This document shows positions 1 to 10,273 of a stretch of DNA of 64,000 bases, piece after piece; positions within the stretch are counted from its first letter, which is position 1, and each line of letters begins with the position of its first letter. A program made the translations under genes and the position numbers. Origin of the DNA: Helichrysum umbraculigerum (lineage: Eukaryota > Streptophyta > Magnoliopsida > Asterales > Asteraceae); NCBI GenBank assembly GCA_949592205.1, contig CATIUR010000001.1, positions 405,051,750 through 405,115,749 of the forward strand, written 5' to 3'. Under the pieces are notes generated by a model that searched no databases, had not been told where the DNA came from, and saw only the letters and a list, made by a program, of their open reading frames with translations.

Positions 1-389
1 CACCGCCTTCCATAATTAAGTTTTAACCGCCGGTCAAATGGTTTAGCCGTCGGCTAAATGTGATTCCAGAACTTTCTCAATCCGGGCTTCTTCTTAATTT
101 TGGGCCATCAAACTTCTTTTAACTTGGACTAATCTTCATTCTTGGCCCAATTTCATCTAAGTATGAATTTAATCTTCATTTTAAGCCCGATTCTTCATCT
201 CTTTTTATTTCTTCTTTATTTTCTTCATTTTCTTCTCTTTTCTTCTCTTTTCTTCTATCTTTTCTTCAATCAAAAACTCTATTATGCAAATATTAATCAA
301 ATCAGTATCTATAATGATAAAAATGTAATCAAAATGTATAAATATTAAGGGAATTTGTTATATAAATATAGACTTATTTGATGCTATCA
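1..389 (-). repeat. Element A 3' LTR, partial
   Basis: Bases 1-389 match 19126-19502 with a few substitutions and one 12-bp length difference in a TTCTTCT-rich tract. The shared segment stops abruptly at GCTATCA in both copies, which marks the LTR edge. Read on the minus strand the LTR begins TGATAGCATC. The rest lies left of the window. The divergence is clearly larger than between the LTRs of B or E, so A is older. Confidence 0.85.
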
Positions 390-404
390 AATATCCCCAC
401 ACTT
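390..404 (-). other. Element A polypurine tract
   Basis: On the minus strand a purine-rich stretch (AAGTGTGGGGATATT) directly precedes the TGATAG start of the 3' LTR. This is where the plus-strand DNA primer is expected. Confidence 0.6.
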
Positions 405-749
405 AAGTTCTGCTTGTCCTCAAGTAGAATATACTTTCATCATAAACTTGACAAGCATCAGACTAATATTTAAGAATCAAAATACTCAAATTAAAAACTT
501 GTTTCATAAATCAAAACTTTAACAATTTAATTAACATGGATAACTATAAAGTACAAATAAAAATTATTTATTGTTGGCGTAATATATTGCTCATGAATGA
601 TTACTATTATATTTATCCACTTTAAACAATTTATACTCATATTTCTGAATACATCTTTATTATTCGTATGTACATTATTGATATACTCTTAAACTTAATT
701 ATGCAATTTACTTTTATATTCCAAATAAATACATAAAATCCATTTTTAA

Positions 750-809
750 GAATCAAGACATTGGTGACAGGTCTGCATTGACATGCAATAGAGCGACATA
801 ACTTGATTC
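750..809 (-). ncRNA. Covarying hairpin, copy A1 (subtype I)
   Basis: Sense strand is minus. Outer arms GAATCAAG and CTTGATTC pair over 8 bp. Inside, TTATGTCGCTCTAT leads to an inner stem TGCAT / ATGCA with tetraloop GTCA (774-787 on +), followed by GACCTGTCACC. The loop bases match copies A2 and T2 while both helices differ from A2 by compensating changes. Structure and function are inferred from sequence only. Confidence 0.6.
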
Positions 810-830
810 AAGTAAAGCAATTCCAATTTA

Positions 831-888
831 AATCAAACCAGCGGTGACAGGTCTATACCTTAGTATAACAAAGCGACATAGTTTGATT
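831..888 (-). ncRNA. Covarying hairpin, copy A2 (subtype I)
   Basis: Minus-strand sense. Outer arms AATCAAAC and GTTTGATT pair perfectly, extendable by one more pair. TATGTCGCTTTGT precedes the inner stem TATAC / GTATA with loop TAAG (854-867 on +), then GACCTGTCACCGCTG. Compared with A1, all helices have changed yet remain paired, whereas the unpaired strands are nearly identical. Confidence 0.6.
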
Positions 889-936
889 TTATAATTTAAT
901 TCGAAAGATTTTTCCTTCTTTTGCTTTATTTAAGAA

Positions 937-989
937 TACTAATGTGAGACCAGGTCTGTACTTACGTACAACAGAGGAAACAATTAGTA
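937..989 (-). ncRNA. Covarying hairpin, copy A3 (subtype II)
   Basis: Minus-strand sense. Outer arms TACTAATTG and CATTAGTA pair with one bulged T. TTTCCTCTGT precedes the inner stem TGTAC / GTACA with loop GTAA (957-970 on +), then GACCTGGTCTCA. The changed loop strands define a second subtype, shared with copy T1 in the gag-only Copia element. In the sense direction this subtype II copy comes before the two subtype I copies. Confidence 0.6.
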
Positions 990-2030
990 AACCCCCAAAT
1001 ATTTCTACATAAGTATAAAGACATATAAAAGTATTGCATAATAAATCTAAAAATTAAGACTTTTATGTCATACATCATAATATGTAACATACAATAGTAT
1101 ACAAGTTATTTATTTAATTTCTTAAAATTCAGAAATCTTTATATAGATTGTTTATTAGTACATCATAACATGTAACTTATATCACTTTTATTATTTTCTT
1201 ACGTTATATGTACAAAACAGTTAATCCATGTTAAAGTCTAAAACTTAAAATACAAAACAAAACTTTTAACAAAAGTATTCTAACAAAAGTATTCTAATTA
1301 CAAATTAAGACTTTTATGTCATACATCATAATATGTAACATACAATAGTATACAAGTTATTTATTTAATTTCTTAAAATTCAGGAATCTTTATATAGATT
1401 TCCTATTAGTACATTTATCACTTTTATTATTTTCTTACGTTATATGTACAAAACAGTTAATCCATGTTAAAGTCTAAAACTTAAAATACAAAACAAAACT
1501 TTTAACAAAAGTATTCTAACTAATAAATACTTAGTTATTAACTTAAAAATTTTAATTTTGATGAAAATTTCTAAAATTTATATATAATAAGGACAAGTGA
1601 ACAAAAGTAACTAATATTTCTTTTCTACCGACCCTTCCCCACATTTAAATTATACAATGTCCTCATTGTATAAAAACAATAAAAATAAATGAGTAAAAGG
1701 AAGAAAAGAAATTAGAACAAAATACTCCCCTGATTTCGAAACACTTTATATATTGTTTCGGCCTATCGGTCCTTCTTCTCAATCTTAAAATATACAACAG
1801 CTCACACTTTCGTAGTTTAGCACGATTGCATTTAGCATATGCAACAAGCCTTTAAACCCCTCGGTATTCCAAGTGGACGAGTTTAGTCTCGTGAGGGTTT
1901 CCAGTGAACACACCCACAAAGTTCATCCTGCAAAAAGAAAATAAACCAAATAACATATAACACATGGGTTGTCTCCCAAGCAGCGCTTTTAGTTAAACAA
2001 GAGTCGTTAAGCTCGACTCGTACAAACTAA

Positions 2031-2720
2031 TCACTCAACCGTGTTATACAGACGAATATTCTTATCATCTGTAACCTTTGGAAAACCTTCAAAATACTTC
2101 TTTAAGCGATGCCCATTCACTTTAAACAAAACACCATTGTTATTTTCTAACTCTACGGTACCATACGGAAATACCCGTTTAACCGTATAAGGTCCCGTCC
2201 ATCGAGGTTTCAACTTCCCTGAAAATAAACGTAACCTAGAATTATAAAGAAGTACTTGATTGCCCACATTAAAATCTTTACTAATTTGAATTCTCTTATC
2301 ATGCCAATTCTTCGTACGTTCTTTATAAAGTTTGGAATTTTCGTACGCATTCCACCTCAATTCATCTAACTCATGTAGTTGTAAAAATCGTTGAGATCCC
2401 ACTTTATCCATATCCAAATTACAACTTCTTAATGCCCAATATGCTTTATGTTCCAACTCGAATGGCAAATGACAAGCCTTACCGTAGATTAATCTATATA
2501 GAGTACATCCTGTAGGTGTCTTAAATGCTGTTCGAAATGCCCTGAGCGCATCGTCTAATTTTTTAGACCAATCCTTACGATTATTACTAACTGAACGTTC
2601 CAAAATTCGCTTCAACCCGAAATTTGTAACTTCTACCTGACCACTTGTTTGAGGGTGATAAGGTGTAGACAACTTATGAGTAACTCCGTATCTGTGTAAC
2701 ACTTTCTCCATCTGAGTATT
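2031..2720 (-). pseudogene. Element A integrase, C-terminal part
   Basis: The minus-strand frame encodes the end of the Athila/Tat integrase: the YHPQTSGQVE region with the catalytic glutamate, then a conserved stretch around LIYGKACHLPFELEH and a basic C-terminal domain ending near GFPKV. The upstream part of the domain lies at 12654-13255, on the far side of element B. The frame resumes exactly at the duplicated GTATT, so B entered the integrase core. The ORF extends a few codons further into B's LTR, but those residues are not integrase. Confidence 0.85.
2716..2720. repeat. Target-site duplication of element B, left
   Basis: GTATT directly before the TGTGACACCC start of B is repeated directly after B at 12654-12658. 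It marks an undisturbed insertion with both ends intact. Confidence 0.9.
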
Positions 2721-5113
2721 TGTGACACCCCCAAATTTAAAGATTTGCGGAAGCTCGATTTGGGTGTCACTAATCAATATACAAAGCACATAAGATAATA
2801 ATGAACGACCACTATATGCGTCGTTTTAAACTTGTATTAAATAAAGTAACGTTTACATCAAAATAAGGTTACATTAGCTCGGTTCCTGTAATTGAGAGAT
2901 TACATGGCATAATTACTTTTACAAAATATAATGATGCAGTCCAATCTCTAATTGTATGTATGCTGACTCGAGCTAATAATCCCTGCTTGTGCAGCCAACC
3001 TACTGCTGGGTACCTGTGATATATACTAAAATCGGTCAGCGAAAACGCTGGTGAGCTCACAGGTTTGTATGTCAATGTATAGTTGTAAGAACCGCAAGAT
3101 TTATATTGAATTTAAAATGCAATTAAGCAAAATAAAAGTTATACAATCCATGAGCACATAGTCTGAGCTTAACTTGAGCGCTAGGTCCAATTAAGGAAAC
3201 CTAACTTGAAATGCCTCCTACGAGTGTCTAATCCACACTCGTCTTCCCAAATGCTAATACATCCGTTTGACCGGTTAGTGCGTGCTAACCCGGATGAGGA
3301 TTGTCAATCCCATATGATATCATATACTAACATTCACGCTAAAATATTAGAGACTATGCTTATAGAGGACTTTAATTGATTAGCTTGAAACTCATGTAGT
3401 ATTTGAAGTTTGGCACTTGCGTTCTACTTGTAAAACAAATCAAAGTAGTAATATCACACCCCTAGTTGAAAAGCAGTGAAAATGGGGCCATGAAACTCAC
3501 CTGAGTCTTGAAGTGTTTAATTTAATAAACTTGAAGTAATTAGCGGTGAATTGATACCCAAAGACTTGAAACCTGAATGTGTTCACGACACTTGATTGTT
3601 ATTAATTGTACCGGTATCTCGAAAGACTACCTTTGTAGTTGTTATACAACTATATATATATATATGTCCAAATTACTATGATTTGGTTGATTGAATTGTT
3701 ACAAGTTACTACGACTTGTTTGATTGAATTGATACAACTTACAACGACTTGTTTGATTTTGAAGTATGTTTTGAAAACGTGTACGGTCCGTTGGTGATTG
3801 TTTGTAATAATTATTCTATAATGTTGACTTTGCTACAGTAAATTGCTACAGTAAATTTGACTTTGCTACAGTGAATTGCTACAGTAAATTTGACTTTTCT
3901 ACAGTAACTTTGACTTCAAAATTCTGGTTTTTCTGTGTTTTGCGACACAATATGCGACATAAAAATTTGTCATGCGACACAAGGGTTGTGTCGCAGACGT
4001 CATGCGACACAAGGATACGACACAAGGATACGACACAAGGATTGTGTCGCATCAGATACGAAATGCTAATATAATAGCGACATAGTGGTTGTGTCGTATG
4101 AAAATACGACATAATATGCGACATAGAGTGCGACATAATATTGTGTCGCATGGGTTACGACACTAAAGATTTGGTACGACACAAGGTGCGACATAACAGG
4201 TTTTATGCGACACAGTATGCGACACAAGGCTTGTGTCGCACTGAAGAACACCAGCCCAGAAACATCGGCTTTTCGTGATTTTTCCGGCCAAAACTCAAAT
4301 CAAACTCATTTTTAGGCTATAAAATCTTGTTATCTTCCTAGTATTGGACATATATAAGTTGTGTAAACATCAAAACGTCAAAATATTACATAAAACTAAA
4401 CAAATCTAAGTTTTTAGAAATTTCCTTACAAATGCAAATCGAAGACGATGGAGGCCGAAAATGATGGTAGAGCTTTTGTAATTCTTGTTCCCCTTGAAAT
4501 GATGATTCCGAAAATATGGTTTTTGTTGTCGGTTTTGCGAGATCCGAAAATTTGGTGATTTTTGGTTGAGAGGTTTTTGGGTGCAAGTGTGTGTTTTGTG
4601 GAGATGGAAATGAAAGAAAGAGGAAAGGAGAGGTGGGGTGTAGGTGAAAGCCTCACCTCGCAGTCTCCGTCCCGTGCTCCGCGTGGTGTTCGTTTTAAAT
4701 TACAAATCATTATAAAATGTTTTATTGTAATATTTTACCAATTTTCTATTTATGGTATTTAAAATGAATTTTGTTTTATTTATTTGCGCGTTTGTATTTT
4801 TAATTGCGTATACATTAATTGTGTAATAAAACTTAGATACGAAATATCACAATAAATAATATTCTGAATAAAATTGAGTTATTAAATAATATTTGTATTG
4901 CTTAATAAAATTGTTCACCAACGTCCGTACTTATTGTATCGAAATACATTCGATTTGAAACTCGTACGATTTTAAACAAACCGCATAATTGTAGATATAT
5001 ATTCAACAATATATATAATAATTGATACATTAATTAATCCTACACCGAACTAATTACATGTATTAACATATGATTAGGCACTAATTACTAGTCCTAATTT
5101 GGCGGGTGTTACA
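2721..5113 (-). repeat. Element B 3' LTR
   Basis: Runs from TGTGACACCC to GGTGTTACA in plus coordinates, 2393 bp. It matches 10274-12653; the 13-bp length difference is one extra ACGACACAAGGAT unit near 4017-4045. It contains a dense array of GCGACACAA and TTGTGTCGC motifs (about 3942-4240) and a splice-donor-like GTAAGG near 4430 on the minus strand. Confidence 0.92.
3942..4240. repeat. GCGACACAA/TTGTGTCGC palindromic motif array in B 3' LTR
   Basis: About twenty units of the type GCGACACAA, or close variants such as ACGACACAA and GCGACATAA, are packed into 300 bp in both orientations, several as head-to-head palindromes. The same array occurs in the 5' LTR (about 11494-11780) and, with different arrangement, in the LTRs of C and E. 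Unit spacing is irregular, unlike a simple satellite or a CRISPR array. Confidence 0.8.
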
Positions 5114-5126
5114 TTCTCCCCCTGTT
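5114..5126 (-). other. Element B polypurine tract
   Basis: Minus-strand AACAGGGGGAGAA immediately upstream of the 3' LTR. The matching tract in E is AACAAGGGGAGAA at 57557-57569. Confidence 0.75.
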
Positions 5127-5147
5127 AGAAGAATTTCGTCCCGAAAT

Positions 5148-5936
5148 TTAGCTCGAAGTCGTGATTGATGTAGTATCAGTGAATAGTTGAGGATATTTGA
5201 GTCGCATTTGGTCTTCCCGTTCCCAAGTGAATTCCGGACCACGCCGCGAATTCCATCTGACCTTGACGATGGGAATACGACTTTGTTTCAGTTGTTTGAC
5301 CTCACGGTCCATAATTTCAGCGGGTTCCTCAACGAAGTGAAGTTTATCGTCAACACGAATTTCATTTAGTGGAATAATAAGCGTCTCATCAGACAGACAC
5401 TTCTTCAAATTTGAGATATGAAAAGTGGGGTGCACGCTGCTGAGTTCGGATGGCAGCTGCAATCGATAAGCTACGGGGCCAATCCGTTCGAGGATTTCAA
5501 AAGGCCCGATGTACCTGGGATTTAACTTCCCGCGTTTGCCAAAACGGATGACGCCTTTCCAAGGCGATACTTTTAAGAGTACTCGATCCCCAACTTGGAA
5601 CTCGAGTGGTTTGCGTCTCACGTCAGCATAACTTTTCTGACGATCACGTGCGGCTTTGAGTCGGTTTTGTATTTCCACTATTTTCTCAGTGGTGGCGTGA
5701 ATGAGTTCAGGACCAGTGAGTTGACTGTCTCCCACTTCAGTCCAACAGATCGGTGATCAGCACTTACGACCGTACAGTGCCTCAAAAGGTGCAGCCTTAA
5801 TGCTGGCGTGATAGCTGTTATTGTACGAGAATTCGCACAACGGTAGATATCTTTCCCAGTTTGTACCGAAATCAACTACGCAGGCGCGTAGCATATCTTC
5901 CAGTGTCTGAATGGTTCGTTCACTTTGGCCATCGGT
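5148..5936 (-). pseudogene. Element B integrase C-terminus and chromodomain
   Basis: Continuation, in the same frame, of the polyprotein beyond the stop at 5937-5939. A second stop (TGA, near 5754) falls at the end of the LYGRKC motif. The part from 5735 to 5148 carries the GPEL region, the basic KPLEFQVGDRV integrase tail (GPY/F-like domain) and a chromodomain around EIMDREVKQLKQSRIP to FTWEREDQ. The chromodomain is thought to guide integration to particular chromatin. Element E keeps the equivalent segment open, so the stops are private to B. Confidence 0.88.
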
Positions 5937-8900
5937 TTAAGGATGGTACGCGATGCTCATATCGAGACGAGTACCCAATGCTTTTTGAAGTGATTGCCAA
6001 AAGTGAGAGGTAAAGCGGGCATCTCTGTCAGAGATGATTGAGATTGGAACGCCGTGATGAGAAACGATTTCTTTGATGTAGATTTGTGCAAGGCATTCCA
6101 TTTTATCGTTTTCTTTGATTGCCAGGAAATGAGCAGATTTGGTGAGATGATCGACGATCACCCAAATGGTATCGCAACCGTTCGACGACTTGGGTAGTTT
6201 GGTTATGAAATCCATGGCAATTTGTTCCCATTTCCATTCAGGGATTTCAGGTTGTTGGAGTAAACCAGGAGGTTTCTGATGTTCGGTTTTGACTTTCGAG
6301 CAAGTAAGACACTTGCTGACATACGTGGCGATTTCGGCTTTCATGTTTGGCCACCAATAAAATTCCTTGATTCCGTGGTACATCTTATCGGATCCCGGAT
6401 GGATAGAATATTTAGACTTGTGAGCTTCATCCATCACCAAGTCTCGTAGGTTCCCGAAATTAGGCAACCAGATTCGGTTTGAGAAATACCTAATCCAGTA
6501 TACCACGAAGTCATCGGTGCCTTCGGGTAGTGATAGAATTGGAGCACTGCAAAGCTTTTGTTTCAGAAGTTGGAATGCTGACTCTTGTTTATCGGTCCAA
6601 TCGAACCTTTTGTCCTTCTGAGTCAGTACCGTGAGTGGTTGAGCTATTTTAGAGAAGTTTTCGATAAATCGCCGATAGTACCCAGCAAGACCCAAGAATT
6701 GTCGTACTTCGGTCGGAGTGGTGGGTGCTTGCCAGCCCTTGATAGCTTCAATTTTTGATGGGTCAACGTGAATTCCCTGACTGTCAATCACGTGACCAAG
6801 GAATTGGACGGTTTGAATCCAGAACTCACACTTAGAGAATTTGGCATAGAGCTCCTCGTGTTTAAGTAGTTCAAGGATGGTTTTGAGGTGTTGCGCGTGT
6901 TCTTCTTTGTTTCGTGAATATATGAGGATGTCATCGATGAAGACAATGACAAACTTGTCAAGGTAAGGTTTACACACCCGATTCATAAGGTCCATGAATA
7001 CAGCCGGTGCGTTGGTTAGACCGAAAGGCATCACTTGAAATTCATAATGCCCGTAACGAGTTCTGAAAGCGGTTTTTGGAATGTCGGCATCGCGAACACG
7101 CAATTGGTGATAACCGGATCGGAGATCAATCTTTGAATAACAACTCGACCCTTGAAGTTGGTCGAACAAATCATCGATTCGAGGAAGTGGATACCGGTTC
7201 TTGACAGTTAACTTGTTCAACTCTCGGTAGTCGATACACATTCGAAAAGAACCGTCTTTCTTCTTGACAAATAGGACCGGAGCTCCCCAAGGTGAAGAAC
7301 TCGGCCTGATAAATCCTCGTTCCAGGAGTTCCTGTAATTGGGTGGACAACTCCTGAAGTTCGGACGGAGCTAAACGGTATGGTGCTCGGGCCACAGGCGC
7401 AGCACCTGGTACAAGGTCGATTGAGAACTCAACCTGTCTTGGTGGTGGTAGACCAGGTAGTTCTTCAGGAAAGACTTCTGGAAAGTCTCGAACAATTGGA
7501 ACATCCTCAAGTCGCTTCTCCTTCGACTTTTTCTCCATGATGTGCGCGAGGATTGCTGGATAACCCTTTCTCAGAAATTTTCGGGTTTTTAGGCAAGATA
7601 TGAGGTTAAGCCTCGTCCCACCGGTCTCCCCCTGTATGACCAAGGTTCTACCGACGGCGAGAGGTATGCGAACAATTTTGTCATAGCAAATGATTTCAGC
7701 GCGATGTTCGGATAGCCAGTCCATGCCTACGATGACATCGAAACTCCCTATCTCGATTGGCATAAAATCTATGGAGAAGATTTCGTCGGCTAGGTTTAAA
7801 GTGCAATTAGGTATCACACTATCGGTTTCTATCAATTTGCCATTTGCTAGCTCTACTGTGTACTTAACGTCTAAAGCAACAGGTGTGATGTCAAGTAGAG
7901 GGCAAAATTCATCGGAAATAAAACTTCTATCGGCACCAGTATCAAACAGAATAGAAGCAGTTAAATTGTTGAGGAGGAACATACCCGTGACCACATTCGG
8001 GTCCTGACGGGCGTCCCCTGAGTTGATCACGAAGGCGCTACTTTTGACGTTGTTGTTGTTGCGGTGGTTGTTGTTGCCCTTATTCTTCAATTTTGGGCAC
8101 GTATCCCTAAAGTGTCCTGGATTCCCACATTCGTAGCAGGACTTAGGTTGTCGGGCATTTTTGTCAGAGGGGTTGTTGTTGGATCTGGGGGCTCGGCAAT
8201 CCTTAGTCGAATGCCCGTACCTCCTGCAGTTGTTGCAAGGAGTATTGCACTGACCAAAGTGATGATAGTTACACTTGGGACAATAAGGCCTGTCCCCGGT
8301 GTAGCTGCGGTTGGTTTCAGAGTTGGTGGTGTAGACTTGGATGGCGTTGTTTTTCTTATTTGTGTTGTGGTGGTGTTCAGTGGATTTGCGTTTGTTGTTG
8401 TTGGAGGATGAGGTGTTGGAAGTCCCACGGTTGACAACTAGGGCCATGAGTTCGTGGGCTAAACGAATGGCACTTTCAGTGGTGGTTGGTTTGGATGAGG
8501 CGACATTTCCCTGGATGTTCTCAGGGAGTCCGCGAATGTATCTCTTAATGCCCTTACTTTCCGGTTCAACCATGCTTGGGCATAGTAAAGCAAACTGCTG
8601 AAATTTTGTGGTATAATCAGCAACATCATTTCCCTGCACCGTCAGGTGCCAGAATTCCTCCTCCAGTCTGTGCAGTTCTTCTTCAGGACAATATTTTTCT
8701 GTCAGCTTCTTTTTCAGTTCGGCCCAAGGAAGTCGATTTGCAACCTCAAGGCCTACAGAGTTTGCGTGGGTTTTCCACCACGTGAGTGCACCTTCCTGAA
8801 AGGTGTAAGCAGCGAATTTGACTTTGTTGTTCTCAGTGCAGTCGCAGAGACTGAAAACGGATTCCATACGCTCAATCCAACGGATCAAGCCAATGGCACC

Positions 8901-9101
8901 TTCCGTGCCCTTGAAATAGAGGGGTTTACAGCTGAGAAAGTCCTTGTAGGAACAAGGCTTGACAGTATGAGTGGTGGCGGTGGTATCGGCTGTTTCCTCG
9001 GACGTTCGGATTGGATCCCGAGCGGCCAAGGCGTCGGCTACGGCCCGATTAACGGCAGCAGCGAGTTCGGCTTCACTGTAACTCTTTTTCTTCGGTGGCA
9101 T
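5937..9101 (-). pseudogene. Element B gag-pol polyprotein, RNase H deleted
   Basis: The 1054-residue frame opens with MPPKKKSYSE. It carries a retrotransposon gag domain (about residues 50-210), zinc knuckles (about 275-340, the last reading CYECGNPGHFRDTC), an aspartic protease (LFDTGADRSF), RT with FIDDIL, and integrase with an HHCC finger and the catalytic aspartates. After RT the text jumps from DDFVVYW to IRYFSNRIW near residue 868. In E about 168 residues lie between the matching points, covering the RNase H catalytic motifs and linker, and only three residues remain here. The frame is preserved. It ends at a CAA-to-TAA-type stop after AYHP. Start ATG is preceded by a conserved TTGAAGAATC. 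Confidence 0.9.
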
Positions 9102-9403
9102 GATTCTTCAAGAAAAGAAACAATAGGTACGTAAGAAATTGTACCAGAATGATAATTGTAGTGGATGTATGTATTAAAGCGACAATATACACATCACAAG
9201 CACAAGAGTTCTATCATAAAGATTTAAATCGAAAGGAATTGTCAATTGATATTACATTGTTAAACGATTACAGACAATTTCAAGTTTGTTGGATTCAAAA
9301 GTTACAGACTTAGATATTGTGCCCAAAAGTTCCGGGAATTGTTTCATCCGGTCATTTTACATTAATCCTACGAAAGCGTTACTGAGTGCAGATTCAGCCT
9401 AAG
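9102..9403 (-). promoter_or_regulatory. Spacer before B gag, with acceptor-like sequence at gag ATG
   Basis: About 300 bp between the coiled-coil ORF and gag (294 bp in E), no ORF. On the minus strand TTTCTTTTCTTGAAG ends four bases before the gag ATG. E has TTTCTTTTATTGAAG in the same place. A pyrimidine tract plus AG conserved at this point resembles a 3' splice site; that is inference. Confidence 0.4.
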
Positions 9404-9898
9404 CTAATTCTGACGAAGATTGAGTTGTGGCATTAAGGCAGTGAGATGGTCAACGGACTCTGCAAGTCGGCTAACCATTCTGAGTGCCTCCTCGGTTTCC
9501 CTCAAGCGTGTCTCACACTGAGTCAACCTTGCTCGCAGGACAGTGATTTCATTTTGATTGTCAGTCATTTGATTGTGGACGATCTCCATGGTCTCGATGG
9601 TTTCACCCACTCGATTTTCGAGAACGCCCATATTGTTGATAGTGTTTGCATGGTCCTCAGAGACCTGAGCAACTTGCCCCATTAGGGTGAGTGTCCAGTT
9701 TTCACAGGTCTCTTGCAACTCGATATCCATGTCACGCAATTGTTGCTCGTGACGATGTAGCCTAGCAGCCAAATCCGTTATGGTGGATTGATTGGGGTAT
9801 GGGCTCGCTCGAGGCAACCTAGGGTTCCTCCTAGCTACCCTTGAACTTTGTGATTCGTACGGATGAGAACGAGATGAGTTGGGTGGTGTGTTTGCCAT
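9404..9898 (-). CDS. Tekay pre-gag coiled-coil ORF, element B copy
   Basis: An intact 164-residue ORF starting MANTPPNSSRS lies between primer site and gag. I recognise no domain. The N-terminus is basic and serine/proline-rich, with VARRNPRLPRA near residues 20-31. The rest is predicted helical, with heptad-like hydrophobic spacing and many Glu, Gln and Arg (about 40-160), suggesting a coiled coil. The E copy (52344-52829) matches at VARRN-RLPRA, HEQ-LR-MD, LQET-ENW, QVSEDH, SRLA and the NLR end, so the protein was conserved before the elements diverged. A perfect-looking acceptor, CTTTGTCTCAG, ends two bases before the ATG in B. Role unknown; an accessory or RNA/DNA-binding partner protein is possible. 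Confidence 0.7.
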   Translation of the reverse strand: MANTPPNSSRSHPYESQSSRVARRNPRLPRASPYPNQSTITDLAARLHRHEQQLRDMDIELQETCENWTLTLMGQVAQVSEDHANTINNMGVLENRVGETIETMEIVHNQMTDNQNEITVLRARLTQCETRLRETEEALRMVSRLAESVDHLTALMPQLNLRQN

Positions 9899-9914
9899 TC
9901 TGAGACAAAGTGTT
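9899..9914 (-). promoter_or_regulatory. Putative 3' splice acceptor before B pre-gag ORF
   Basis: Minus-strand CTTTGTCTCAG immediately precedes A-ATG of the coiled-coil ORF. E has the identical CTTTGTCTCAG at 52331-52341, three bases before its ATG. Pyrimidine-rich sequence plus CAG at the same place in two diverged copies suggests a functional acceptor. Confidence 0.5.
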
Positions 9915-10258
9915 AGAAAGAATGAGGCCTATATTCATATAATATAATATAGCCTAAGATTGTAAGTGAGGTCTATTTATGTATATATATGTATATCACA
10001 TAATAACCTATTGAGTGTCTAGCACAGATATGTTTTGAGTCCCGTTTCTCTCGAGGTCAGAGTCAACTAGGGTATCCTGTTCAGCCATAACTTCCTTCAG
10101 ATCTTACATCATCTTTATTTAATTGTACATAGTTGATCAAGCTATGTTAAATTAAATTCGTATGCTGAAATCTCTGAACTGGTTATACCTAATAGGGAAT
10201 ACTGCCTAACGGTCATAGTCTAGGCCACTAAATGCAACCTAGTTCACTATAACCTTAG

Positions 10259-10270
10259 GCTCTGATACCA
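10259..10270 (-). other. Element B primer-binding site
   Basis: Minus-strand TGGTATCAGAGC, three bases (GAT) inside the 5' LTR. It is complementary to the 3' end of plant initiator tRNA-Met. Confidence 0.85.
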
Positions 10271-10273
10271 ATC

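Larger units (their letters stand above)
390..2030 (-). other. Element A 3' non-coding region with internal duplication
   Basis: About 1.6 kb between the integrase stop and the polypurine tract has no credible coding sequence and is very AT-rich. It holds three related hairpins (750-989) and a direct duplication: about 1051-1283 recurs at about 1302-1521 with small differences. No env-like ORF, which some Athila relatives carry here, is visible. Confidence 0.7.

Noticed and set aside
750..989. Hairpins as hammerhead ribozymes or retrozyme parts
   Set aside because: No CTGATGA or GAAA core; the conserved loops do not fit any ribozyme I know.
3942..4240. CRISPR-like array of GCGACACAA repeats
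   Set aside because: Units are 9-10 bp in both orientations with irregular spacing, inside a plant LTR; not a CRISPR.
5187..5369. Antisense ORFs over chromodomain and gag regions of B and E
   Set aside because: Opposite-strand shadows of the polyprotein frames.
8064..8437. Open frames on both strands over the B zinc-knuckle region
   Set aside because: Low-complexity shadows of the Asn-rich gag frame.
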